Of a stretch of DNA of 64,000 nt, positions 26,039 to 36,011 are shown one piece after another. A program made the position numbers and the translations under genes. The stretch spans positions 620,001-684,000 of the forward strand of contig NZ_WOCD01000001.1 of NCBI RefSeq assembly GCF_009728465.1, written 5' to 3'. Positions within the stretch are counted from its first letter, which is position 1, and the number at the start of each line of letters is the position of its first letter. Source of the stretch: Psychrosphaera haliotis (GTDB taxonomy: Bacteria > Pseudomonadota > Gammaproteobacteria > Enterobacterales > Alteromonadaceae). Under the pieces are notes generated by a model, which was given only the letters and a program-made list of their open reading frames with translations, made no database searches and was not told the origin of the DNA.

Positions 26039-28945
26039 TTAGAAACGTACCGTTGCGCTGAAGCGAACAGAACGAGGAGCTTGATACAATGTTGGTAGTA
26101 AGAAGTCATCGTTTACAGCACCGTCGTTTTGATCTTCATCAAACTTAGTGATGCCCTGTGCATTTAAGATGTTAAATACGTCAGCTTGTAACGTAACATC
26201 AGCACCGCTAACTTTAGTGTTATAAGTTAGGTTCATGTCTAACTTAGCAACCCAAGGTGTACGACCGAAGCTACCACGTGGCAAGAATACTGAGTTATCA
26301 GCACCTAAGAAGTATGTTTGACCATATTCGTAAGTATCGAACTCTGTACCGTAGTCAGCTGGTAAACCGTGACCAAAACCAGAAACTGGGCGACCAGAAA
26401 CTAGAGTTAGGTTAGTACCAACGCTTAAGTTTTCAGTAAGTGCATATGCACCGTATAACTTGAAGCTATGACGACGGTCATTTGGAAGGTAACCTTCAGC
26501 ACCGTCCATTAGGTAAGGGAAATCCCAGTCTGTTGTAAGACCAGCATCTGACTGACCGTTATCTGACTTAACATAACCTTCAGCATTACCACGGCTACGA
26601 GACCATGTGTATGTGAAATCTAGAGTCCAAACATCGTCCCATGCTCTCTTGAACATTACGTCAATCGCATCATATAGACGCTCTGGATCTGGGTAACCTA
26701 GGTCAGAAGCTTTAATGCTCACTGGATCAGGCGTACCGTCACCGTCTGTGTCGTAGTAAGTTTCGATATCTGTATTAGGGTTAGTTAATACATATACGTT
26801 ACCAGAAGCTGGTGCCCAACCATTTGCGCCAATTGCTTTATCAATTGTGATATCGTCGATTACAGAACCAAGGTCACGATGTGTGTACTTAGTTGAGAAA
26901 GACCAGTCATCATTAAGCATAGTTTCGTAACCAATGATGAATTCATCTTGGTACATTGGATCAATACTAGTATCTAGTACTTCACGAACGTCTGGAACCG
27001 TACCGTCACCGTTTACGTCACGACCATACTCTTCACCTGTAATAGGAGTGAAATCTGCATTAATACCTTCTAATGCATAGTAAGTGTGAATATAAGTTTC
27101 TGCACCAGCCATACGAATGTTCGTGTTAGCAGCAACAGGTAAGTGATAACGACCGTAGTTAGCATATAGTTTGCTTTCGCCGTCGCCATTGATGTCCCAA
27201 GAAACACCTAAACGTGGAGCAATTTGGTTGTCAATTTTGATGAACGATTCGCCAGCAGCGTTTTTGTTATCAAATGACTCAGAACGTAAACCAATTGTAG
27301 CTGTTACGTTGTCATTAACGTACCAAGTGTCTTCGATATAGAATGCTGTAGATTCAGTTTCAAACTCACCACCAACGCTGTAATCACGACGACGTGCTAC
27401 TTCTGTAGTTGCGTCGAACGTTTTACCGATGCCACTGATTTGTTCACCAGCTTCATAAGTAAATAGTGCCCAGTAAACGCCACCAGATAGTGCAGTTTCG
27501 TCTAGAGATGTATTGATTTCGCGGTCAAAACCAAAACGAATGTTGTGGTCTTCGATACCAGCGTACTCACCATCGATACGGAATGCTTCACGAGTATCTT
27601 TAGCTTCAGAAACTTGGAAGTTAGCCCAAGAACCTTGAGGAACCCAGTTACCTTCACGGTTATCATAGATTACAGGGAAAGCATCAAAATCTGACTTAAC
27701 AGTCTTGTTTGATTCGTTCTCACCCCAAAGTACAGATAGTGTGAAATCGTCTGTGATATAACCAGTATATTTAACAGCGATGTTACGACCACCTAGATCT
27801 TGGAAACCACCAACTACATCACCAGTAACCTCTGCACTTGTACCAGCTTGGTTCCAAGAGTAGTCACGACGTGTAGTGATAACTTTTTGTTTATCAGAGA
27901 ACGCAGTAAGTTCTAGAATATTGTCATCATTGATGTTCCAGTCAAATTTAGCACCCCAGAAAGCATCATCGTTTTCTGCAGAGTTATATACATGACCTGC
28001 ACCACTGATAGTTTCTGATTTAACGTCACGTGGGTTATATAAAACATAGAAGAATAAAGTATCTTCGATGATTGGACCTGACGCGTAGATGTTACCTTCC
28101 ATTTTATTGAAAGTATCAGCTGAGTTATAAACGTCAATTGAACCATCACGCTTACGGATATCAGGGTTAGTTTCACGAAGTGACTCTGGCTCGTAGAAGA
28201 AGTTAGCACCGAATTCAAATTCGTTAGTACCAGACTTAGTTACGGCATTGATAACACCACCAGTTGAACGACCAAACTCAGCAGAATAACCACCAGTTTT
28301 AACTTCGAATTCTTTGTAGAACTCAAAAGGAATCGTTGAACCGCCTAGACCGTTACGGAAATCAGTAACGTTAAGACCGTTGATGAAGTAAGCATTTTCT
28401 GCAACTGATGCACCACCAAAAGAAGGTAGTTTACCAAACGCAGAATCACCTAGGTTGGCACCTGGTGCTAGTAGAGCAACTGAAGTTAGGTCACGAGCTA
28501 CTGGTAAACGAGCTAATTCTACAGCACCAATGTTAAGAGCTGATTCAGAAGAAGTAGTGTCGATAGTAGATAATGCACGACCTGTAACAGAAATACGTTC
28601 AACACCTTGTCTGAATAGAGACATAGTTACTGAAGATTCACCGATACGTACAGAAACGTCTTCATAAGTTTCTGTAGTAAAGCCATCTTTAGTTGTTGTT
28701 AACGTGTAGTTACCAACTGGTAATACAGAAAAACGGTACTTACCATTTTCGTCTGCTACTACTGAACGAGTAAAGCCAGTTTTCTCGTTTTTAATTGTAA
28801 TTGTTGCGCCAGCAACCGTTTGTTTGTTTGAGTCAACAACTAAGCCTTTTAAAGAACCGTCGTTGTTACCAGCAAACGCTGCAGATGACATACCTAATGC
28901 GGCAGTAACTGCGATAGCTGCTAAGCTTTTATTCAGTTTAAACAT
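26039..28945 (-). CDS. Oar-like TonB-dependent receptor with N-terminal carboxypeptidase-regulatory domain
   Basis: Outer-membrane receptor for active uptake of an unidentified ligand. The 968 residues contain a signal peptide (1-25), a CarboxypepD_reg-like beta-sandwich (about 30-110, GSLKGLVVDSNKQTVAGATI ... DENGKYRFSVLPVGNYTL), a plug with VERISVTG and NAYFINGLNVTDF, and a barrel ending VRFSATVRF with the C-terminal Phe used by the BAM machinery. A GGGAG ribosome site precedes the ATG. The nearby TonB2 operon on the same strand could energise it. The calcium-like acidic repeats (DTDGDGTPDP, DVNGDGTVPD) in extracellular loops suggest Ca-dependent ligand contacts, which is inference. Confidence 0.93.
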   Translation of the reverse strand: MFKLNKSLAAIAVTAALGMSSAAFAGNNDGSLKGLVVDSNKQTVAGATITIKNEKTGFTRSVVADENGKYRFSVLPVGNYTLTTTKDGFTTETYEDVSVRIGESSVTMSLFRQGVERISVTGRALSTIDTTSSESALNIGAVELARLPVARDLTSVALLAPGANLGDSAFGKLPSFGGASVAENAYFINGLNVTDFRNGLGGSTIPFEFYKEFEVKTGGYSAEFGRSTGGVINAVTKSGTNEFEFGANFFYEPESLRETNPDIRKRDGSIDVYNSADTFNKMEGNIYASGPIIEDTLFFYVLYNPRDVKSETISGAGHVYNSAENDDAFWGAKFDWNINDDNILELTAFSDKQKVITTRRDYSWNQAGTSAEVTGDVVGGFQDLGGRNIAVKYTGYITDDFTLSVLWGENESNKTVKSDFDAFPVIYDNREGNWVPQGSWANFQVSEAKDTREAFRIDGEYAGIEDHNIRFGFDREINTSLDETALSGGVYWALFTYEAGEQISGIGKTFDATTEVARRRDYSVGGEFETESTAFYIEDTWYVNDNVTATIGLRSESFDNKNAAGESFIKIDNQIAPRLGVSWDINGDGESKLYANYGRYHLPVAANTNIRMAGAETYIHTYYALEGINADFTPITGEEYGRDVNGDGTVPDVREVLDTSIDPMYQDEFIIGYETMLNDDWSFSTKYTHRDLGSVIDDITIDKAIGANGWAPASGNVYVLTNPNTDIETYYDTDGDGTPDPVSIKASDLGYPDPERLYDAIDVMFKRAWDDVWTLDFTYTWSRSRGNAEGYVKSDNGQSDAGLTTDWDFPYLMDGAEGYLPNDRRHSFKLYGAYALTENLSVGTNLTLVSGRPVSGFGHGLPADYGTEFDTYEYGQTYFLGADNSVFLPRGSFGRTPWVAKLDMNLTYNTKVSGADVTLQADVFNILNAQGITKFDEDQNDGAVNDDFLLPTLYQAPRSVRFSATVRF

Positions 28946-29266
28946 GATTTTCTCCCTGGATCACTTGTCGTGATTCAATTTTTTTAGTTTTATTAGTTTT
29001 TAGCCTTCTCAGGCTTCTGAAAACAACATCTTCCAGAAATTCGACCTTGATAGTAACGCCATTAAATTAACGGCGTCAACCTTTAGTTCATCGTTTTTGT
29101 GTACTTTTTAGCCACACAGCAAAATATTTTCTTATTAATTCATCTTTGTCACAAAAGTTGAATAAACTTTTGATAGAAGTGGGTTATTAAGAACCAATTG
29201 CTTATAAACACTTACTAACTGTAATTTTCTTCTAAAACGACCAATTTAGTTGTTTATCAAAAACGG
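28946..29266. other. Intergenic region between the receptor gene and polB, no gene seen
   Basis: A/T-rich 321 bp. It should hold the receptor promoter and leader. An inverted repeat ATCAC-TTGTC-GTGAT at 28960-28974, 15 bases upstream of the receptor ATG and just beyond its ribosome site, could be an operator or a leader hairpin. No other coding or RNA feature is evident. Confidence 0.5.
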
Positions 29267-31773
29267 CTAAAATTCAGGAAATCCTGCATGCAAAATTGAT
29301 TCCGCAATTGGAAAAAGTTGTTTATTTATATAATGTTCATAATCTAAGAGAGCCTCATTCATCGCTAATTCTTGCGGCCCTAAATGGGTAATTACATATT
29401 TAACTTGAGAACCCCTAGTATAAATTTCTCGACCGTAATATTCATTTGCAGCCCTTGCGGCTTTGATTTGTGGCGGTGTAGTTTTGACATATTCCGACAA
29501 ATGTTGCCGTATACGCTTAGTGTACGCACACTTTGAGTCGAGTTTTCCTGAGTTTAAGTCATTAATAGTTTGCTCTAAGAATGACTTGCAGGGTTGGTTA
29601 TTAAAAATCAATTCAAATAACTCGGTTTGAAACTCTTTTGCGAGTGGTGTCCAGTCACTTCTTACAGACTCCAATCCTTTAAATACAATTTCACTAGTAC
29701 CATCTTTATTTTGCTTTTTGCCTGCATACCGTTTTTTCGATCCTGCTTCCGTGCCTCTAATGGTTGGCATAAAAAATGGAGAGTAATGAGTTTCAAATTC
29801 CATCTCTAATTCACTCGTTAAGTCAAAATCTGTTTTTATCTTTTCCGTCCACCAGCTATTTAGACGAACCTCTAACTGTTTACCATCTGTGCTTTTGTAT
29901 TCACTGCCCTCGGTACTAACAAATACGGAATCAGTGTCACCATAAATAACGGTAAGTCCCTGCTCATGAAACCAATCTTTAGATTGATTTAGTACCCAAT
30001 GGCCTCTCATCGTAATAGAGCTAGCAAGTTTAGTGTCATAAAAACGACAACCGGCAGACCGAGCACTCCATAAAAGCTATTCATAATAATTTTGATGGCA
30101 TTAGAATGGATTGAGTTATTATTCTTTTTAGCATTTTCACGTGCTAACCAAAGCTTATCTAAGATAGAGGATAATATGCTTTTGTCCCGACTAAATTCCC
30201 CGCCACGAAAACCAGGAATAACCTCTTCTTTAGAATCATCAAATTGAGCTTCTATGAGCGCCACAGGATCTATATTAAAGGTTCGAATAATACTTGGGTA
30301 AAGGCTCTTAAAGTCAAAAACGAGTACGTCTGCATGAATACCCGGTATTGAGTCCATTACAAAGCCACCTGGACTATGTACATAATCTTCCATTGCAACG
30401 AGGTTATTCGCTATCCAACCTTTGCGGTGCATCTCTGGCATATAAAGATTGGTAAAGGCCGCAACTGAGCCACCCGTTTTGTCGAGTTCAAGCCCAGTTA
30501 AACGAGTTCGGGTAATAAGGTATTGCGTAAGCTTTTCTTGTGAGAAGATCTTAGATACTAAAATGCAGTCTTGTAGGTTATATGCAGCAAGTTTAAGAGG
30601 CTGCTCTGTGTACAATAGTTTAATTGCTTGTAACTTGTCACCACCTTCTTCCGTTAGTTGGATTTTCTGATCTTTTAATACTTCGTTTGCCACATTATTT
30701 AGTGAAAAGCTCGAGAAGTGATAGGTGGCATTTTTCATTACATCTATACCATCTAACACAACTCTTCCCGCAACATAAGCGCGATCAGGAAATCGTTGCT
30801 GACCTCTTTGCCCATCACTAAACTGAAGTACAGTGCCGTCGCGCCCCAGAGTTAACTTTATATTATGGCGCTCACAAGCTCGTACTATTAATCGAATATC
30901 AAAACTAATGAAATTCCAACCGATCAGGCCATCAGGGTCCTGGCTTTGTACTTCCTCAATAAAACGCACTAACAGCGCTTTCTCTGTGCTTAGCCACTCG
31001 GCATAATCTAGGCTCTCACCTTCACTCTTACTTAGTTCAATGCTTTTTTTGCCGGACTCAGAAACGCCATTTAGGTTGTAAAGCACCTTTTCATAAGGCG
31101 CCGCTTCTTTTACAGGCTTGTCTTCTACTCGAGGCCTAGGCACTGGGTTAGCTCCTGGCTTAACTTCTGGCTTAACTTCTGGCAGAGCCTCTAAACAACC
31201 TTGATGTAAACCAATTGAGAACAACTCACCTTTTTCATTACACTCAATATCAATGCTTAGTAAACTTAAGTCTATTTGAGGTTCAGCGCTTTGACTCGCC
31301 GCTTTTAACTTTACTTTGCGAAACTCAATGTAAGGTAGATTGTTTGATACTAAGTCACCAACAAATTCGACATCACCTTTGACAAACCTTTCCATCAAAT
31401 ATCTATCTATTGGCTTTACATCAACCTCAAATAATTCTATCTGATACGTTTCAGCTACTTGTTTCACTTTATAATAAGCGCGCAAAGAGGGGCTATACAC
31501 TGCAACCATAGGTTCGTTATCAAAATTACGTAACGGCAATGGCTTAAAATAAGCAGGTGATAATTGTAATTTAAGTACGCTTTTTAATGCGTCTAAGTCT
31601 GTTGCTCGGACAAAACAGACGGCTTCTTGATCTTCAATTAGAAGCTTAGCTAAACCGATTGAGGTTTTAACCCAAATTTCAAATACTAATCTTCCGCCGG
31701 CGTCATATTGATTTCTGGTGAGGATAAAACCGTTATTAGGAATAGATTGATATAAGTGAGTCGACATCGGCAT
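29267..31773 (-). CDS. polB: DNA polymerase II (family B; apparent frameshift)
   Basis: Family B polymerase with proofreading, used in restart and translesion synthesis. Exonuclease motifs include LLSIDIECN and GWNFISFDIRLIVRAC. The polymerase motifs are FDFKSLYPSIIRTFNIDP, then KIIMNSFYGVLG and YGDTDSVFV. The frame is broken at about 30058: the N-terminal part ends GVLGLPVVVF. Adding one T (coding strand) restores GVLGSAGCRFYDTKLASSIT, closely matching known polymerases, and joins the C-terminal part beginning MRGHWVLNQ. The corrected length is 835 residues versus 783 in E. coli; a Pro-rich insert near residues 200-215 accounts for some of this. Confidence 0.93.
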
Positions 31774-31860
31774 ATCAAAAGATTGAGATGGTCGTTATAA
31801 TACCTGTAAGAATTTGGTATTCAACCGTTGCCGTAAATCAAGTAAACGTGGAGATGTCTT

Positions 31861-32659
31861 TTGGAGTGGTTCCTCGAACTGTTTAATTTTACCGAGCTGT
31901 CTGGTGGCATTATAGCTCTTCTTTTAGTGTCTGCGTTTTTAGCTGGTTTTATTGATGCCATAGCTGGCGGTGGCGGCCTACTTACTGTGCCTGCACTTCT
32001 TGCATCGGGGCTTCCTCCTCACGTTGCACTAGGTACTAATAAGCTGGCTGCTACTTTTGGTTCACTTACGGCAAGTTATGCCTTTTATAAAAAGAAGCTG
32101 TTTTCACCCTACTTTTGGCGCATTAGTCTGTTGGCCACTGCGATTGGCTCAGTGCTGGGTACAGTTATGGTTTCATTCCTTGATGCAACGGTTCTTAATA
32201 AAATATTACCGTTTTTAATTGGCTTTAGCGCCCTCTACACTTTATTTAACCCTATCAAACCTTCAGGAAATACTCAGTTACCTCAAAGGTGTAAAGGATT
32301 AACAATCAAGAAAGTCACCCAAGGACTTACTCTTGGTTTTTATGATGGATTTGCTGGGCCTGGAAACCGGCGCTTTTTGGACAGTAACGAACCTAGCTCT
32401 TTATAAAATGAACTTGTTATTGTCTTGTGGCGTTGCCAGAGCCATGAACTTTGTTAGCAATATATGTTCGTTAGTGGCTTTTATTATTCTTGGTCACGTT
32501 AATTTTACCATTGGTTTAATGATGGGTGTTTTGCTTATGGTGGGTTCCTACACAGGTGCGCACTCTGCTATTCATTTTGGAAACAAATTCATCCGCCCTA
32601 TTTTTACAGTTGTAGTTTCTGTCATGGCGATTAAACTGGCGATAGATGCTTGGTTATAG
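31861..32659 (+). CDS. TSUP (TauE/SafE, YfcA-like) membrane permease (apparent frameshift)
   Basis: Inner-membrane transporter of the sulfite exporter TauE/SafE family; substrate unknown. The TTG start at 31861 has GGAG seven bases upstream. The family signature is in SAFLAGFIDAIAGGGGLLTV and GTNKLAATFGS. The frame breaks at 32364-32366: GLTLGFYDGFAGPGN continues out of frame. Removing one A from AAA gives GFYDGFAGPGTGAFWTVTNL, which is the conserved second repeat, and 265 residues. An ATG at 31854 would be in frame only if one T of the TTTT before the TTG were also extra, so the start is not certain. Confidence 0.88.
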
Positions 32660-32709
32660 TCATTACTGCCTGGTGCCTTAAATAAACAAAAATAAAAAGG
32701 GTAAACGTC

Positions 32710-33299
32710 TTGTCTGCACAGCAATCAATAGCGACGCTTCAATCTCAGGTGGCGTTTTTAGAAACCCAAGTCCAAAGTAGTAAATTAACCTACCAGAACT
32801 GGTTTAGGTCGAGCGATATATTCAATTCCAGCTATTTTCATACGCAAAGTGATGACATTAAAGATTACGTAAAAGAGCTAAAAACTAATATTGAACGCCT
32901 TGCCAAAGTAAAAGATCAAACTCATGCTGACTACTTAAGCGACATGATTGCCCATCAATTTGGTTGCTTTAAAAACCTGTTAAATTCTGGCGACTTAAAT
33001 TCTAAATACGCGGCACACAGAGGCAAACATATTAAACTCCAGCAACGAGTTAAAAATATTGCCCAACAAGCAACACAAACAAGCCAGTCGTTGTATGAAG
33101 AGCTATCTAAACTTCACGAATATGAGCGACGCTTAATTGATATGGTCGCGGACAAGCAAGCCAGTCTTATCAGCACGCAGGTGCCAATAAATCAGAGCTT
33201 CAACAGCAAGTATTGTTAACACAACAAAGACTAGGCCGCTGCCGACAAGCAATCACAGGTGTTGAAGATAAAATACAGCAACTCGATAGTCGTCAATAA
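32710..33299 (+). CDS. priC: Primosomal replication protein PriC (apparent frameshift)
   Basis: Replication-restart protein that helps load DnaB at stalled forks. The TTG start at 32710 is preceded by AAGG. Helical sequence with LTYQNWFRSSDIFNSSYF and LHEYERRLIDMVADKQ fits the PriC family. One frame stops at 33219, but the other continues with good PriC-like C-terminal sequence (KSELQQQVLLTQQRLGRCRQ) to a TAA at 33297-33299, which overlaps the next gene. One base is missing, perhaps an A near 33150 (GACAAAGC expected for GACAAGC). The corrected length is 196 residues. Confidence 0.85.
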
Positions 33300-33300
33300 C

Positions 33301-34212
33301 ATGAAACAGTTACAAACCGTTTTCCATCCAATCTATAGCCAATTGACGCTGCCTAAAAACCACAGATTCCCAATTGATAAGTATCAGTTTTTACATGACA
33401 AGAGCCGAGCAGAGTTTAGCGATAGCATTTATGTTAATGAAGTTGAGTCGCCTGTAACTAAAGAAACGTTAGGCTTAATACATTCGAAAGAATATATTGA
33501 AAGTTTTTTAACTGGCAACATAGATCCTAAAGCGATGAAACGTATTGGCTTTAATTGGTCACAGCAGTTTGTTGATCGCACTCGTTATGCCGTTGCCGGT
33601 ACAATTAAAACAGCGAGACTAGCACTAGAGCACAACATAGCCGTCAATTTTACAGGCGGTTATCATCACGCTCACCCTACCTTTGGTTCAGGTTTTTGCG
33701 TTTTTAATGACTTGTCTATTGCGGCAAAAGTCGCCATTGAAGAATCTTTAGCGAGCCGAGTACTGATTTTTGACTGTGACGTGCATCAAGGTGATGGCAC
33801 TGCCACTTGTGTTGAAGATGAACAATCTATTTTTAGTTTATCAATTCACTGCGAAAAGAACTTTCCTTCGAGGAAGCAGCAAAGTGATTTTGATCTTGGT
33901 TTAGAGAAACACCTACTGGATAAAGAATACTTAACGCACGTAAAAGATGCTCTTTTATCGGCATTAGTGGCCTTTAAACCTGACTTTATAATTTATGATG
34001 CCGGTGTGGATATTCATGTAAATGATGATTTAGGACTGTTAGATATATCAACGGAAGGGATTTACCAAAGAGATAAAATGGTATTTGAAACCGCTAGGGC
34101 TCACAATATACCAATAATGGCCGTCATTGGAGGCGGCTACCAGAGAGACATATCAGCGCTTACAGAGGTTCACTTTCAATTAATTAAAGCGGCCCATCAT
34201 ACGTTTTTGTAA
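33301..34212 (+). CDS. Histone-deacetylase-family (AcuC/HDAC-like) hydrolase
   Basis: Zinc-dependent deacetylase-fold enzyme; bacterial relatives act on acetylated polyamines or small amides. The start is the ATG at 33301, right after the priC stop, giving 303 residues. Active-site elements: the His pair in GGYHHAHP, GSGFCVFND, the zinc-ligand loop FDCDVHQGDGTA, and DAGVDIHVNDDLG, which supplies the last Asp. All expected ligands are present, so it is probably active. The substrate cannot be told from sequence. Confidence 0.92.
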   Translation: MKQLQTVFHPIYSQLTLPKNHRFPIDKYQFLHDKSRAEFSDSIYVNEVESPVTKETLGLIHSKEYIESFLTGNIDPKAMKRIGFNWSQQFVDRTRYAVAGTIKTARLALEHNIAVNFTGGYHHAHPTFGSGFCVFNDLSIAAKVAIEESLASRVLIFDCDVHQGDGTATCVEDEQSIFSLSIHCEKNFPSRKQQSDFDLGLEKHLLDKEYLTHVKDALLSALVAFKPDFIIYDAGVDIHVNDDLGLLDISTEGIYQRDKMVFETARAHNIPIMAVIGGGYQRDISALTEVHFQLIKAAHHTFL

Positions 34213-34274
34213 ATTTTGCCACTTTCTTAAATTAAGTGTTATGTTTATTAACAGTAATTAAATAGGGAAACGTT

Positions 34275-34544
34275 ATGCAACTATCTACCGACATTCATAA
34301 TTATTACGAAAAGCTAGTCATTGACTACATTGCCCATAACAAATTAGATGATAAATACGACGACGAATTTTTAGCTGATATGTGCTGTATTGTATTAAAT
34401 CAATTACCATCAAAATATATCCGTCATGAAGTGGATATGGCATTTTATCTACCTCAAGCCGAACGTTACGAAATGGAAATGCAAGTACGAGAAGCAATTG
34501 GTCGAGCATTGGAGTTTATGAACTCTAGAGAAAATAGAGAATAA
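34275..34544 (+). CDS. ComFB-family protein
   Basis: 89-residue protein matching the late-competence ComFB family: DIHNYYEKLVIDYI, then FLADMCCIVLNQLPSKYIRH and VDMAFYLP. The conserved LNQLP.KYIRH..DM block is intact. Bacillus ComFB has no defined role; cyanobacterial members have been reported to bind cyclic dinucleotides, so a signalling role here is possible but unproven. It forms a plus-strand string with the deacetylase-like gene and the YbaM-like gene, with small gaps. Confidence 0.85.
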   Translation: MQLSTDIHNYYEKLVIDYIAHNKLDDKYDDEFLADMCCIVLNQLPSKYIRHEVDMAFYLPQAERYEMEMQVREAIGRALEFMNSRENRE

Positions 34545-34548
34545 AGGT

Positions 34549-34737
34549 TTGCCTGAAAAAGAAAAACAAGAAGAAAATAGTGGTCACCCTCTTGAGGACG
34601 CTCCAGAGCATGTACAACTTGCCGTAGATTTAATTATGTTATTTGAGAGTAACAATATAAATACCGACACGGCCATTAAAGCATTAGAAATAGTACAGAG
34701 TGATTTAATTAATAAGCAAAAAAAAGCACAGCCTTAG
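34549..34737 (+). CDS. YbaM-like (DUF2496) small protein
   Basis: 62-residue protein. LEDAPEHVQLAVDLIMLFES and AIKALEIVQSDL closely resemble E. coli YbaM (DUF2496), whose function is unknown. The TTG start at 34549 is preceded by AAAGG with very short spacing, so the exact start is uncertain. It immediately follows the comFB-like gene and is closed by a strong terminator, making it the last gene of the plus-strand run. In E. coli ybaM lies next to priC (priC-ybaM), which supports the assignment of both. Confidence 0.82.
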   Translation: MPEKEKQEENSGHPLEDAPEHVQLAVDLIMLFESNNINTDTAIKALEIVQSDLINKQKKAQP

Positions 34738-34747
34738 CTGTGCTTTT
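34722..34747 (+). terminator. Intrinsic terminator of the priC-ybaM run
   Basis: Perfect 11-bp stem AAAAGCACAGC / GCTGTGCTTTT with a CTTA loop and T-rich tail. The left arm overlaps the last codons of the YbaM-like gene. Confidence 0.92.
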
Positions 34748-34778
34748 TCATTTTGCTGGGTTGTGATTAAACCACAGT

Positions 34779-34848
34779 ACTTCAACTTCAATCTTGCGAC
34801 TTCAGTCTTAAAACTTCTGTCTTAAAACTTCTGTCCTGCAACTACAGT
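34779..34848. repeat. Degenerate 14-bp tandem repeat, five copies
   Basis: Units on the minus strand: ACTGTAGTTGCAGG, ACAGAAGTTTTAAG twice (identical), ACTGAAGTCGCAAG and ATTGAAGTTGAAGT. The first unit contains the stop codon of the ABC permease gene. Fourteen is not a multiple of three, so expansion into the gene end would change the C-terminus. Confidence 0.75.
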
Positions 34849-36011
34849 CCTAACACTACCTTCTCTGACTTCAAAGACTTTGAAGTGAACAATACCAATC
34901 CATATGAGAACAACATAGTTACAATCATTCCGCCTATTACTGGCGTAAAGTCAGTTAGCTCACCACGTATTAATTTACTAATTGCCTGTTGCTGAGCAAC
35001 AATTGGTAAGTAATCTAATGCCGCATGTTTGTATTTACTGAATTCCAATGCCATAGGCACAATCAATGGAAGCATAATTGAATACTGAATGTAGGTTTGT
35101 GCTTCTTTAAATGACTTAGCGTGGAATGTAGTAACCAACTGAAACGCTGCAGCAAAAAAAGCTAGTGGCAGAATGATGAACCACATCTTCACCGCAACTT
35201 CTAAGTCAAAGTTAAATGCCATGCCAATTTTATGCAGTGGTATAAACGGAATCACTACTGCCGTTAAAGCAATACTTAATGTACCAGCAAATAACCCAAA
35301 CAAACCTGTGTTAATGGTTTTAGAAGCTACAACATCAAAGGTTGATACCGGTTGCATCAACAATAACTCAAGTGAGTTACGTTCACGCTCACCAGCACTG
35401 CAATCTATTGCTACATTAGTTGATGAAACAAAGACCGAGAATAAAATAAACACACCCAACATGCCCAAAATAATTGCAGATTTAGAACCTGGTGTACTCG
35501 TATCTTGCTCCTCTAAATCCACTACATCTATTACTAATGGAGATATGCCTCGTGCTACTAAGCGCATGTTTAAAACTGCACCTTCGTAATTCTCAAGTAC
35601 CCTTTTCACCCGTCTAATTTGAGAAGAACGTTCTTGGTCTGAATAGTCAGCATTGATTAATATATTTGCTGGTAAACCAGAGCTTAACTGCGATTCAAAA
35701 TCGTCAGAAAATGTCAGGCTAATTTTAGAGTGTGTATGCGTTTCACCATTAAGCTCAAACTTTTTACCGGTACTTGGTAGCTCTGCATGAAAAATACTTT
35801 CTCGGTCTAACAACTCAACTATTTGAGGTGCCATATCTGCGTTGTTAATTTCAATGTAAACATCATCAACTGAACGCGCTTTTTCAATATTGAACGTCAT
35901 CATTACGGCAAACAATAACGGTGTGAACAATGCACCAAATAGCGCAGCAACTACCGATCGCTTATCACGAATGGTATCTATAAATTCCTTTTTAAAAAGT
36001 GCCTTTATCAT
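34842..36011 (-). CDS. ABC-2 type permease, NatB-like
   Basis: Membrane subunit of an ABC exporter of the Na+ efflux NatB type. The 389 residues have an N-terminal membrane helix (FGALFTPLLFAVMM), a large extracytoplasmic domain (about 45-180), and then several helices including SAIILGMLGVFILFSVFVSS. The NatB-like block CSAGERERNSLELLLMQPVS is followed by further membrane segments. The start overlaps the end of the ATPase gene by four bases. The substrate (Na+, an antimicrobial or another compound) is not determined by the sequence. Confidence 0.88.
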   Translation of the reverse strand: MIKALFKKEFIDTIRDKRSVVAALFGALFTPLLFAVMMTFNIEKARSVDDVYIEINNADMAPQIVELLDRESIFHAELPSTGKKFELNGETHTHSKISLTFSDDFESQLSSGLPANILINADYSDQERSSQIRRVKRVLENYEGAVLNMRLVARGISPLVIDVVDLEEQDTSTPGSKSAIILGMLGVFILFSVFVSSTNVAIDCSAGERERNSLELLLMQPVSTFDVVASKTINTGLFGLFAGTLSIALTAVVIPFIPLHKIGMAFNFDLEVAVKMWFIILPLAFFAAAFQLVTTFHAKSFKEAQTYIQYSIMLPLIVPMALEFSKYKHAALDYLPIVAQQQAISKLIRGELTDFTPVIGGMIVTMLFSYGLVLFTSKSLKSEKVVLGL

